DNA of 12,763 nucleotides, taken from positions 1 through 12,763 of the forward strand of contig JALVXV010000111.1 in NCBI GenBank assembly GCA_027038235.1, given 5' to 3'. The notes below the pieces were generated by a model. That model saw only the letters and a list, made by a program, of their open reading frames with translations. It ran no database searches and had not been told where the DNA came from. This document shows positions 1 to 6,549 of the stretch, in pieces (position 1 is the first letter of the stretch; each line of letters starts with the position of its first letter). This DNA comes from Campylobacterales bacterium (GTDB lineage Bacteria > Campylobacterota > Campylobacteria > Campylobacterales > JALSKU01). Made by a program: the position numbers and the translations under genes.

Positions 1-941
1 ATCTTTTTTAAATTCATAGAGTTTACAAGCTTTAATATTGTATCAACATTGATCTTATGCTCTCTAAAAATTTTTGCTAGATTTTTATCTTCTAAAAACT
101 TTGCATTGAAGTATTGGTGGTCTCCTGCAGCATAGGGATATGGGATAAAAATAGCTGGAAGTGCATTTGCACAAAGCTCCCACAATGTACTAGCTCCACT
201 TCTGCTTATAGCTAGATCAGCTCTATTTAAAACTTGAGGCATATCATCTATAAAGTCATATAATTCTATATCCAAATCCTCTTCTTCATAAAACCTCTTT
301 AACTCTTTATACTCTTTTTTCCCACATTGATGTATGATATTTATGCCTTTATCTTTAAGAGGTTTTGCTATAGATTTTGCTAAATTATTTATAAATCTAG
401 CCCCCTGAGAACCGCCCAAAAAGATAATCGTATCTAAACTCTCTCTAACTCTTCTTGTTTTAAAAAACTCCTCTCTAACAGGATAATCTTTGATGGGTGA
501 TTTATCCTCATAAGAGCTAAAAAAAGCTTTTGCATAGGGTTTTAATTTTGCATTTAATGAGCCTATTTTAGCATTTTGTTCATGGATATATAACTCTTTT
601 TGAAAAATAACAGCCCCAAATGAAGCTGCTGCAGCAGAGTACCCTCCAACCGATACAACTTTTTTGATACCATGTCTTTTAAATATAAAAAAGCATTTTA
701 AAGCATAAAGTATAATTTTTAAAAGAGAGATGATTTTGCCTATTCTGTTTTGATTTACTACACCTTTTGTATTGAAAAAATATTTTTTGCTAAAACCCTC
801 TTCATCTTCAAACCATGCTCTATCTTGACCATTTGTAGAACCTATGAAAATTGGCTTGATTTCCTTTTTGTTAAGCTCCTCTTTTAAAGCTCTAGCGATA
901 CTAAGATGACCGCCTGTTCCTCCTCCTGTTATAACTATCAT
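1..941 (-). CDS. murG: MurG, lipid II synthase (C-terminus cut by window edge)
   Basis: UDP-GlcNAc:undecaprenyl-pyrophosphoryl-MurNAc-pentapeptide GlcNAc transferase. It works at the inner face of the inner membrane and makes lipid II, the precursor polymerised by SEDS proteins such as FtsW. The frame is open from ATG at 941 to the left edge, about 313 of the usual ~350 residues. The N-terminal glycine-rich loop MIVITGGGTGGHLS (G6-H12) is intact. HEQN, GGSQGA and the donor-site stretch SRSGASTLWEL follow in family order, and near the edge comes PAIFIPYPYAAGDHQYFNA. The ATG overlaps the ftsW stop in an ATGA (938-941). I see no good Shine-Dalgarno, so translation is probably coupled to ftsW. 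Family assignment is secure; only the C-terminal end is unseen. Confidence 0.96.
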   Translation of the reverse strand, partial: MIVITGGGTGGHLSIARALKEELNKKEIKPIFIGSTNGQDRAWFEDEEGFSKKYFFNTKGVVNQNRIGKIISLLKIILYALKCFFIFKRHGIKKVVSVGGYSAAAASFGAVIFQKELYIHEQNAKIGSLNAKLKPYAKAFFSSYEDKSPIKDYPVREEFFKTRRVRESLDTIIFLGGSQGARFINNLAKSIAKPLKDKGINIIHQCGKKEYKELKRFYEEEDLDIELYDFIDDMPQVLNRADLAISRSGASTLWELCANALPAIFIPYPYAAGDHQYFNAKFLEDKNLAKIFREHKINVDTILKLVNSMNLKK

Positions 942-2104
942 TTTAGATCTGCCTTTTTGCTTATCATCAAAACCAAACCTATCCCAATGCTAAGAGCCAA
1001 CATAGAGCTACCCCCATAGCTTAAAAATGGAACAGCTATACCTTTTATAGGTATCAAAGAGGTAACACCATATGCATTCATTAAAAATGAAAAAGCTATC
1101 AAGAGTGCAATGCCCAAAGCAAAAAGATAGTAAACTCTATCTTTACTTCTATTTGCAATTTTAAATATTCTATAAATAATAGCAATGATAGATAGAGTGA
1201 TGATAGTTACTCCAATAGCTCCTACCTCTTCACTCATTCCAGCTAGTACAAAGTCTGTATGAACTTCGCTTAGAAAGCCAAGCTTAAATGTACCACCACC
1301 AATACCCATGCCAAAAAGTCCGCCATGTTTTATGGCATTAAGAGAGTGTGATATCTGCCAAGGCTCTGGTGCATCATGAACTCTTAAAGTATTAGCTATT
1401 GAATCAGGAAAGATAGATAAGACCATATTTTGTATGGTAGCCCACCAAGTCTTTATCCTGAGTATTCTATGTGTCGAGGTGGTGATAGCAAAGGTTGCAA
1501 TAGCTATAGCTCCTAAGATACTAAGTATAAAAAGTTTAGCACTAGTTCCTGCAAAAAATGCCATCACTGCAAGTGTTAAAGCTAGGACAACAACTTGTCC
1601 TAAGTCATTTTGGAGTATGGCTATAAGATAAACTGCTACTAAAAATACCCCTATATATGGTAGTATAAGCTTTATCTCCTCTTTAAGTGTTTTTTTATGT
1701 TCACTTAATCTTCTAGCAAAACTCCAAGCTAAAAAAAAGACAAAGCCTATCTTAAAAAACTCCACAGGAGCTAGAGAAAAACCAGGAAGCCTTATCCATC
1801 TCTTTGCTCCACCTGCAGCGGTTACATAACTCTCAGGCAAAAAGTGCATGACACTCATAAGTATAAGTGAGGTAGCAAATATAAAAAAACCTATGGGTTT
1901 AAAATATTTATCAGGATCAAGTTGTGATAAAGACCACATAATGATGATAGATACTATTCCTACTCCAAACTGTCTGATGAAGAAGTGAAACTCACTATAT
2001 CCTCTATGTAAAAAGATAGTATAGGCTGATAGTGAGAGAGAAAAAATGATCCCCACACTCACAACAAAGATAGTAAATAAAAAAAGAGGTTTATCTGTAT
2101 GCAC
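938..2104 (-). CDS. ftsW: FtsW, SEDS peptidoglycan glycosyltransferase
   Basis: Multi-pass inner-membrane protein of the SEDS family (FtsW/RodA/SpoVE), 388 residues, which polymerises lipid II at the septum with a class B PBP partner. Visible hallmarks are LQNDLG (164-169, the family's LQPDLG-type motif), SLNAIKHGGLFGMGIG (254-269), EVHTDFVLAGMSEEVG (280-295, with D284 matching the proposed catalytic Asp) and IPIKGIAVPFLSYGGSS (351-367). About ten hydrophobic segments are seen. The start is GTG at 2104: the upstream gene ends in TAG immediately before it, and AGGAG (2110-2114) sits 5 bases away. FtsW rather than RodA is inferred from the neighbouring murG and the nearby ftsI; the sequence alone does not fully separate the two. 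Confidence 0.93.
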   Translation of the reverse strand: MHTDKPLFLFTIFVVSVGIIFSLSLSAYTIFLHRGYSEFHFFIRQFGVGIVSIIIMWSLSQLDPDKYFKPIGFFIFATSLILMSVMHFLPESYVTAAGGAKRWIRLPGFSLAPVEFFKIGFVFFLAWSFARRLSEHKKTLKEEIKLILPYIGVFLVAVYLIAILQNDLGQVVVLALTLAVMAFFAGTSAKLFILSILGAIAIATFAITTSTHRILRIKTWWATIQNMVLSIFPDSIANTLRVHDAPEPWQISHSLNAIKHGGLFGMGIGGGTFKLGFLSEVHTDFVLAGMSEEVGAIGVTIITLSIIAIIYRIFKIANRSKDRVYYLFALGIALLIAFSFLMNAYGVTSLIPIKGIAVPFLSYGGSSMLALSIGIGLVLMISKKADLK

Positions 2105-2659
2105 CTACTCTCCTAACATCTTCTTTTTCAAACTCTTTTGTGCCGGTTTTTCTCCTAACCAAATAGCATAAAGAGCCTTTTTAAAATCCATATCCTTTAT
2201 ATTATATGCTATTTTACTATTTTTATATACCACCAAACCCTTATTTTTAAAATAGGCAAAATCAAAAATATCGCCTTTGTGAACTTTTGTAGTAAAAATT
2301 TGTAAAAATTTATTCAAAATATCTTTATCAACTCTATATCCAAGATCTTTTATCACCTTAAAATCATCACTAAAACCCTCTTTCATCTTAGATGATGTTA
2401 CCAATGATGAGGTGATAATCATTCTTATATCGCTTGTATTGTTGGCATTAATGATTTTTTTAGGATCATTTGTTTTATCTTTTAGATACAATGCTCCTAC
2501 ATATACATCAAAGATAAATTTTGACCTAATCCCTGCTCCTTGCAAATAGAGTGTTTGATCTTTTAGTGTTAAACTTTTTGGTATCTCAACTCCTCCTATC
2601 TCTTTAGCAAATAAAGAGATACTAAACAATAAGATAGACAAGAGTAATATTTTTTTCAT
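2105..2659 (-). CDS. Chalcone isomerase-like periplasmic protein
   Basis: 184-residue exported protein of the bacterial chalcone-isomerase-like family. Residues 1-18 form a signal peptide (MKK, hydrophobic core, likely cleavage after LFA). The family's two best signatures are present: GAGIRSKFIFDVYVGALYL (41-59) and AIWLGEKPAQKSLKKKMLG (165-183). Bacterial members are not known to act on flavonoids and their job is unclear; no enzyme activity should be assumed. The ATG at 2659 has GGGAG about 9 bases upstream. The gene heads a minus-strand operon and its TAG stop directly abuts the ftsW GTG, with the ftsW ribosome site inside its last codons. A link to envelope or division functions is only inferred from this. 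Confidence 0.85.
   Translation of the reverse strand: MKKILLLSILLFSISLFAKEIGGVEIPKSLTLKDQTLYLQGAGIRSKFIFDVYVGALYLKDKTNDPKKIINANNTSDIRMIITSSLVTSSKMKEGFSDDFKVIKDLGYRVDKDILNKFLQIFTTKVHKGDIFDFAYFKNKGLVVYKNSKIAYNIKDMDFKKALYAIWLGEKPAQKSLKKKMLGE
2110..2114 (-). promoter_or_regulatory. Ribosome site that fixes the ftsW GTG start
   Basis: AGGAG on the minus strand, 5 bases before the GTG at 2104. It lies within the last codons of the upstream gene, consistent with coupled translation. No ATG offers a better FtsW start. Confidence 0.75.
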
Positions 2660-2675
2660 CTTAAAATCTCCCTTT

Positions 2676-2754
2676 GAGCTAAGAGCTAAGAGCTAAAAAT
2701 ACTCTTGACTCTTGGCACTAGAAGCTCTCAGCTCTAAGCTCTCAGCTCTCAGCT
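2676..2754. repeat. Heptamer tandem-repeat inverted array in the divergent control region
   Basis: Three perfect copies of GAGCTAA (2676-2696) are followed by two copies of ACTCTTG (2701-2714). Four copies of AGCTCTC/AGCTCTA (2723-2750) complete the array, and AGCT (2751-2754) follows. The left and right parts are complementary. In minus-strand RNA, 2737-2754 pairs with 2677-2694 over 18 positions with only two G-U wobbles. In plus-strand RNA the same two positions are A-C mismatches. Shifted registers of 7 bases are also possible. The array would sit at the very 5' end of the chalcone-isomerase-like/ftsW/murG mRNA if the TATAAT at 2766-2771 is used. It also lies upstream of the flgB sigma-54 promoter. 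Its function is unknown. Confidence 0.85.
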
Positions 2755-2765
2755 TTTTTTATCAT

Positions 2766-2771
2766 ATTATA
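2766..2771 (-). promoter_or_regulatory. Sigma-70 -10 box for the ftsW-murG operon
   Basis: TATAAT read on the minus strand, with no clear -35, as is common in Campylobacterota, where A/T-rich upstream runs replace it. Expected transcription start is about 2759, giving a leader of about 100 nt that contains the whole heptamer hairpin. Confidence 0.5.
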
Positions 2772-2783
2772 ACATTTTTTTTA

Positions 2784-2797
2784 GGAATGATTTTTGC
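2784..2797 (+). promoter_or_regulatory. Sigma-54 (RpoN) promoter of flgB-flgC-fliE
   Basis: GG at 2784-2785 and GC at 2796-2797 are separated by exactly 10 bases, the invariant -24/-12 spacing. The stretch AGGAATGATTTTTGCT matches the consensus TGGCACG-N3-TTGCW at the GG, the following A and G, and TTGCT. The transcription start would be near 2809, about 25 bases before the flgB ATG. RpoN control of flagellar rod genes is known in Helicobacter and Campylobacter, which supports the call. Confidence 0.72.
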
Positions 2798-2833
2798 TTG
2801 TATATTTATCGTAGATTGGTTTAAAGGAAAAAA

Positions 2834-3262
2834 ATGTCTTTTGAGATAAGCAAATCACACAATTTGTTGGCAAAAGCGATGGATTATAGGGCATTAAGAG
2901 CTGATATGATCTCAAGCAATATAGCCAATATAGATACTCCAGGATACAAATCAAGAGATATAGATTTTGAAAGCTATCTAAAAAAAGAGAGGGATATACT
3001 ATATGGTAAAAAAAGTCAAGAGTTAGAACTTGCAAAAAGTAATGATATGCATTTAGATCCCTTAGTAGATGACATGGAAAAAGGGGGTATTATCTTCTTT
3101 AGAGATGGACATGATGCAAGAAATGATGGAAATACAGTAGATCTTGATGTAGAAACTACAGAGTTAGCAAAAAATAGAGTAATGTACGATGCATTGAGTA
3201 TGGCACTTAAAAAAGATAGTGCAATTTTTAGAAGCATTATAGACTCTTCAGCAAAGGTATAA
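2834..3262 (+). CDS. flgB: FlgB, flagellar proximal rod protein
   Basis: 142-residue rod subunit exported by the flagellar type III apparatus and built into the proximal rod that crosses the periplasm. The N-terminal rod/hook signature is clear: DMISSNIANIDTPGYKSRDIDF (about 24-45). The C-terminal half carries a heptad-like amphipathic helix (LDVETTELAKNRVMYDALSMALKK) as in other rod proteins. The ATG is preceded by AAAGGA. It is the first gene of flgB-flgC-fliE, with one base to flgC, and is probably driven by the sigma-54 promoter just upstream. Length is normal for the family. Confidence 0.96.
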   Translation: MSFEISKSHNLLAKAMDYRALRADMISSNIANIDTPGYKSRDIDFESYLKKERDILYGKKSQELELAKSNDMHLDPLVDDMEKGGIIFFRDGHDARNDGNTVDLDVETTELAKNRVMYDALSMALKKDSAIFRSIIDSSAKV

Positions 3263-3263
3263 A

Positions 3264-3758
3264 ATGGCATTTTTAAGTAGTTTTGATATAAGCGGATATG
3301 GTCTCTCAGCCCAAAGATTTAGGATAAATCTTATAAGTTCTAATATTGCAAATGCTGATACTACCAGAACTGATGAAGGAGGACCATATAGAAGAAGAGA
3401 GGTAATTTTTAAGGCAATAGATTTTAACAAGGTATTAAATCAAAAGATAAAAGATAGTGAGGCTTTTTTATCGTATGAAAATCCCTTGGATGAGTATGGC
3501 TTGAATAAAAAGGCAGATCCTGCTATAATGAGTGTAAAAGTAGATAAAGTTATCAGAGATGATTCGCCATTTAAGATGAAGTATGACCCATCCAACCCAG
3601 ATGCTGACAAAAATGGGTATGTGGCATATCCAAATGTAAATCCAGTAGTAGAAATGGCCGATCTTATAGAGGCTACTAGAGCATATCAAGCCAATGTGGC
3701 TGCATTTCAAAGCTCAAAGGCTATGGCTCAAAGTGCTATAGATATTTTAAGAGCTTAG
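3264..3758 (+). CDS. flgC: FlgC, flagellar proximal rod protein
   Basis: 164-residue partner of FlgB in the proximal rod. N-terminal signature: LISSNIANADTTRTDEGGPYRR (23-44). The C-terminal axial-protein helix is MADLIEATRAYQANVAAFQ followed by SSKAMAQSAIDILRA, typical of FlgC and related to FlgG/FlgF. It starts one base after the flgB stop, with AAAGG inside the end of flgB as ribosome site, so translation is likely coupled. No signal peptide is seen, as expected for flagellar type III export. Confidence 0.96.
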   Translation: MAFLSSFDISGYGLSAQRFRINLISSNIANADTTRTDEGGPYRRREVIFKAIDFNKVLNQKIKDSEAFLSYENPLDEYGLNKKADPAIMSVKVDKVIRDDSPFKMKYDPSNPDADKNGYVAYPNVNPVVEMADLIEATRAYQANVAAFQSSKAMAQSAIDILRA

Positions 3759-3764
3759 AAGGAG
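3759..3764 (+). promoter_or_regulatory. Ribosome site that fixes the fliE TTG start
   Basis: AAGGAG starts right after the flgC stop and lies 6 bases before TTG at 3771. No in-frame ATG is available near it that would keep the conserved FliE N-terminus. Confidence 0.75.
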
Positions 3765-3770
3765 TTTTAA

Positions 3771-4064
3771 TTGACAAATTCAATCAGCAAGATAAAAAGT
3801 GCAACAAGTAGTGTTCAAAATGCAAATGATATAAAAAAAAGTAGTGATGATTTTTCCTCTTTTTTAAAAGAGAGCATAAAAGAGGTAAATAAACTCCAAA
3901 AAGAGGGTGATAAAGCGATGAGTGATATAGCGACAGGTAGTGTAAAGGATTTGCATCAAGCTGCTATCGCTATAGATAAGGCTGAGCTTAGTATGAAGTT
4001 GATGTTGGAAGTTAGAAATAAAGCTCTAAATGCTTATAAAGAGCTCTCAAGAACTCAAATGTAA
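3771..4064 (+). CDS. fliE: FliE, flagellar hook-basal body adaptor
   Basis: 97-residue protein that joins the MS-ring/export gate to the proximal rod and is needed for rod export. The family pattern is visible: FSSFLKESIKEVNKLQKEGDKAM (about 28-50), then the conserved DLHQAAIAIDKAELSMKLMLEVRNKALNAYKEL run to the C-terminus. It starts at TTG with a good ribosome site. The weak start codon fits the small number of FliE copies per basal body, though that is inference. It is the last gene of the flagellar operon, and a hairpin-forming repeat follows 5 bases after the stop. Confidence 0.94.
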   Translation: MTNSISKIKSATSSVQNANDIKKSSDDFSSFLKESIKEVNKLQKEGDKAMSDIATGSVKDLHQAAIAIDKAELSMKLMLEVRNKALNAYKELSRTQM

Positions 4065-4068
4065 TAAA

Positions 4069-4117
4069 TTAGGATTTGGGATTTGGGGTTTAGGATGTAG
4101 AGCAAAATCCTAAACCC
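4069..4117 (+). repeat. Second heptamer array with perfect 11-bp hairpin (possible fliE terminator)
   Basis: Four in-phase heptamers, TTAGGAT, TTGGGAT, TTGGGGT and TTAGGAT, fill 4069-4096. GGGTTTAGGAT (4086-4096) is then exactly complementary to ATCCTAAACCC (4107-4117) across a 10-base loop, with one more G-U pair possible (4085/4118). Downstream is TTAAATAGC, not a run of T, so it is a poor intrinsic terminator by the usual rule. It does sit between the sigma-54 flagellar operon and ftsI. It shares its design (heptamers followed by their complement) with the array at 2676-2754 but not its sequence. Confidence 0.8.
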
Positions 4118-4144
4118 TTAAATAGCTTGTAATAATCTTTTAAG

Positions 4145-4150
4145 TATAAT
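4145..4150 (+). promoter_or_regulatory. -10 box of ftsI, placed for leaderless mRNA
   Basis: TATAAT ends 6 bases before the ftsI ATG at 4157, so transcription would begin at or next to the A of ATG. No Shine-Dalgarno lies between them and no clear -35 is seen. Confidence 0.5.
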
Positions 4151-4156
4151 AGCTTC

Positions 4157-5923
4157 ATGCAAAACAATCAACAAAAAAGTGCCAAGATTCCTTTTCTTTT
4201 TTTTATCCTATTGCTTGGATTTATCGTCTTTATTTCAGCCCTATTCTACTGGGCACAGATAGATAGGAGACTTCCAAAACTTTATAAAAAAGAGATGGAT
4301 AGTGCTTTAAGAGGAAGCATTATATCAAAAGAGGGCTACTCTGTATCTAGCAGCAAAAAACTCTACAAAGCAGTAGTTGATACAAGAAATATAAATCCCA
4401 ATAAAAAAGAGTTGTTTATAAAACTCTACTCATTATATAGTGGCGAGAGTGCAAAAAAGGTAAGAAAAAGTATCAATTCATATCATGGCACAGTCGTGCT
4501 ATCATACAAGATAGATGCTATATCTGCTCAATATCTAAGAGAGTTATCAAAAAAATTGTATAGACTAGGCATATTTGTATCATATGAGGATAAAAAAAGG
4601 GGTATTACCTTTATCCATGGGTTGGATATCGTAGAAAGTGGCGAGTATAGGATCTATAACTATAAAGATATACTTACTCCAGTTGTTGGATATGTAAGAA
4701 AGTATGAAAAAAATAGAATTACAAAGATATATGGAGTAAAGGGTTTAGAAAAAAGATATAATGATGTATTAAATCCAGTACAAGATGGCACTATCAAAGG
4801 GAGTAAAGATGTTTTAGGCAACATTATACTAAATGGCTATAGCACTATAAATACTAGAATTGATGGTGCAAATCTTCATCTAAATATCTCTTTAAAATTT
4901 CAAAAAATAGTTGAAAATATGCTAGATAGTTTTAAAAAAGAGCTTAAAGCAAAAGAGATAATAGCTTGTGTTATGGAGAGTAAAAGCGGAAAGATTTTGA
5001 TGTTAGCATCATCAAATAGATACAATCCCTCACACATAAAAAAGAGTGAATATAGAAATTTAAATGTTAATGCCATAGAGTTTTCATATGAGCCAGGTTC
5101 AGTAATAAAACCTATCATCTTTTCTCTTCTTTTAGAAAAAAATAGAGTAAATCCATATGATTTAGTGAGGATTTATGGGGGAAAGTTTAAAATAGGTAAA
5201 AAGGTCATCAAAGATTCTCACAAATTTGATTGGCTTAGTGCAGAAGATGTCATTGTACACTCTAGCAATGTAGGAATTGCCCAACTTGCACAAAAGCTAG
5301 ATTATATAGATTATTATAATGGATTAAAAAAATTTGGTTTTTCAAAACCTAGTGGTATAGACCTACCTTATGAACATACAGGCATAATTCCAAGAATTTA
5401 CAAATTAAAAAAGGAGATATACAAGGCTGTAACTGCTTATGGATATGGCATAAGGACAAATTTTATGCAACTTTTAAAAGCATACAATGTATTTAATAAC
5501 AATGGAAGGTCGATAACTCCAAAGATTGCTGAGTACTATCAAGATGCCTATGCAGAGAAATATTATACTTTAGATAAGAGTTACAAACAGGTTATTCCTG
5601 TAGATATTGCAAAAAGGGTGCAAAAGATACTTATAAAAACTGTCATGAAAGGAACAGGAAGAAATGCTAGAGTACAAGGCATTACTATAGGGGGTAAAAC
5701 AGGTACAGCTCATATCGCCCAAAATGGTAAATATAGTGATCTTTACAATAGCTCATTTTTTGGCTTTGCAAATGATAAAAATCACTCCTATACCATAGGT
5801 GTGCTTGTTAGAAGACCAACAAAAGAGCACTACTACTATGCCTCTTTAACAGCAGTTCCTATATTTAAAAAAGTAGTTGAGGAGATGATAGAGGAGGGTT
5901 ATCTTAAACCCACCTCAAAGTAA
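4157..5923 (+). CDS. ftsI: FtsI/PbpB, class B penicillin-binding protein (septal transpeptidase)
   Basis: 588-residue D,D-transpeptidase that cross-links peptidoglycan in the periplasm, the usual partner of FtsW. One membrane anchor is seen at about 12-33. The dimerisation domain begins near LRGSI (51-55), though the usual RGxIxDRxG is degenerate here. The transpeptidase motifs are complete: SxxK as S315-V-I-K318 in YEPGSVIKP, SxN as S369-S-N371, and K514-T-G516 in GGKTGTAH. There is no PASTA domain. The ATG has no ribosome site and a TATAAT 6 bases upstream. The start is still supported because the anchor follows directly. Ends one base before the stop of the convergent PAS gene. FtsI rather than elongation PBP2 is inferred from size and from the place next to fliE. 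Confidence 0.92.
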   Translation: MQNNQQKSAKIPFLFFILLLGFIVFISALFYWAQIDRRLPKLYKKEMDSALRGSIISKEGYSVSSSKKLYKAVVDTRNINPNKKELFIKLYSLYSGESAKKVRKSINSYHGTVVLSYKIDAISAQYLRELSKKLYRLGIFVSYEDKKRGITFIHGLDIVESGEYRIYNYKDILTPVVGYVRKYEKNRITKIYGVKGLEKRYNDVLNPVQDGTIKGSKDVLGNIILNGYSTINTRIDGANLHLNISLKFQKIVENMLDSFKKELKAKEIIACVMESKSGKILMLASSNRYNPSHIKKSEYRNLNVNAIEFSYEPGSVIKPIIFSLLLEKNRVNPYDLVRIYGGKFKIGKKVIKDSHKFDWLSAEDVIVHSSNVGIAQLAQKLDYIDYYNGLKKFGFSKPSGIDLPYEHTGIIPRIYKLKKEIYKAVTAYGYGIRTNFMQLLKAYNVFNNNGRSITPKIAEYYQDAYAEKYYTLDKSYKQVIPVDIAKRVQKILIKTVMKGTGRNARVQGITIGGKTGTAHIAQNGKYSDLYNSSFFGFANDKNHSYTIGVLVRRPTKEHYYYASLTAVPIFKKVVEEMIEEGYLKPTSK

Positions 5924-5924
5924 T

Positions 5925-6518
5925 TTATCTAAAGATATTCCCAAAACTTCTTAAAAAACCACCAAAGCCAAATCCGCTTTTGAAAAGTTTTTGAACATAC
6001 TCATCATATGTAAGCTTTTTGCTTGATAGAAAATCATCCAAAACTTTTCTGGATGCTTTCATCCCTCCCTCTTTTTCAGCTTCTAAGAGTTTTGCATAAA
6101 CTTTAGTGATCTCTTTTAAAGCATGTCGCGGTGCTCTAACTCTAAAAGAGTAGTACCCTATGACCTCCTTGTGTCTATAGGCTGGTTCTACCTCTGCAAG
6201 TACCCAATAAAACTTTCCATCTTTTCTTAGATTTTTTACAAAGGCAAAAACTTTCTCTCCCTTTTTTATCCGTTCCCACAAAATTTTAAAAACAATCCTT
6301 GGCATATCTGGATGTCTTATAATGTTGTGATTGGCACCTATGAGTTCATCTTTACTATATGCACATATTTCGACAAAATAGTCATTTGCATAAGTTATAT
6401 AACCTTTTAGATCTGTTCTTGAAACGATATAATCCTTTTTATTGAGAACCACCTCTTCATCTAATGGTTGTAGATCTAAAGAAACCGGTCCCCTCTTTAC
6501 TCCGGCATAATACTCCAT
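5925..6518 (-). CDS. PAS-domain energy/redox-taxis sensor, Aer/CetB-like
   Basis: 197-residue soluble protein with one PAS domain closely matching the N-terminal FAD-binding PAS of Aer. Shared blocks include TDLKGYITYANDYFVE, the IRHPDMPR motif, LWERIKKGE, VKNLRKDGKFYWV and YYSFRVRAPR. There is no membrane segment, HAMP or methyl-accepting domain. This resembles CetB of Campylobacter, a separate PAS subunit that works with a transducer (CetA), but no such partner is in the window. The C-terminal ~60 residues are charged and end in a Gly/Phe-rich tail. Start chosen at ATG 6518, with AAAGGG 7 bases upstream. A longer frame from 6578 would begin upstream of the strong promoter and is rejected. 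FAD binding is inferred. Confidence 0.85.
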   Translation of the reverse strand: MEYYAGVKRGPVSLDLQPLDEEVVLNKKDYIVSRTDLKGYITYANDYFVEICAYSKDELIGANHNIIRHPDMPRIVFKILWERIKKGEKVFAFVKNLRKDGKFYWVLAEVEPAYRHKEVIGYYSFRVRAPRHALKEITKVYAKLLEAEKEGGMKASRKVLDDFLSSKKLTYDEYVQKLFKSGFGFGGFLRSFGNIFR

Positions 6519-6525
6519 AAATTTA

Positions 6526-6531
6526 CCCTTT
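6526..6531 (-). promoter_or_regulatory. Ribosome site that fixes the PAS-gene start
   Basis: AAAGGG on the minus strand, 7 bases before the ATG at 6518 and downstream of the promoter at 6550-6578. Confidence 0.7.
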
Positions 6532-6549
6532 ATGATATTTTTACAACAT

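Noticed and set aside
2751..2760. Heptamer hairpin followed by a run of T as an intrinsic terminator on the plus strand
   Set aside because: It lies between divergent genes, so no plus-strand transcript is expected to arrive there, and plus-strand pairing has two A-C mismatches.
3771..3796. TTGACA at the fliE start codon as a -35 box
   Set aside because: No -10 box lies at 16-18 bases downstream (only GATAAA at 14). The match comes from TTG ACA codons.
4069..4096. Resemblance of TTAGGAT/TTGGGGT heptamers to plant-type telomere repeats (TTTAGGG)
   Set aside because: Only four degenerate copies exist inside a bacterial intergenic gap with a complementary arm. The likeness is chance.
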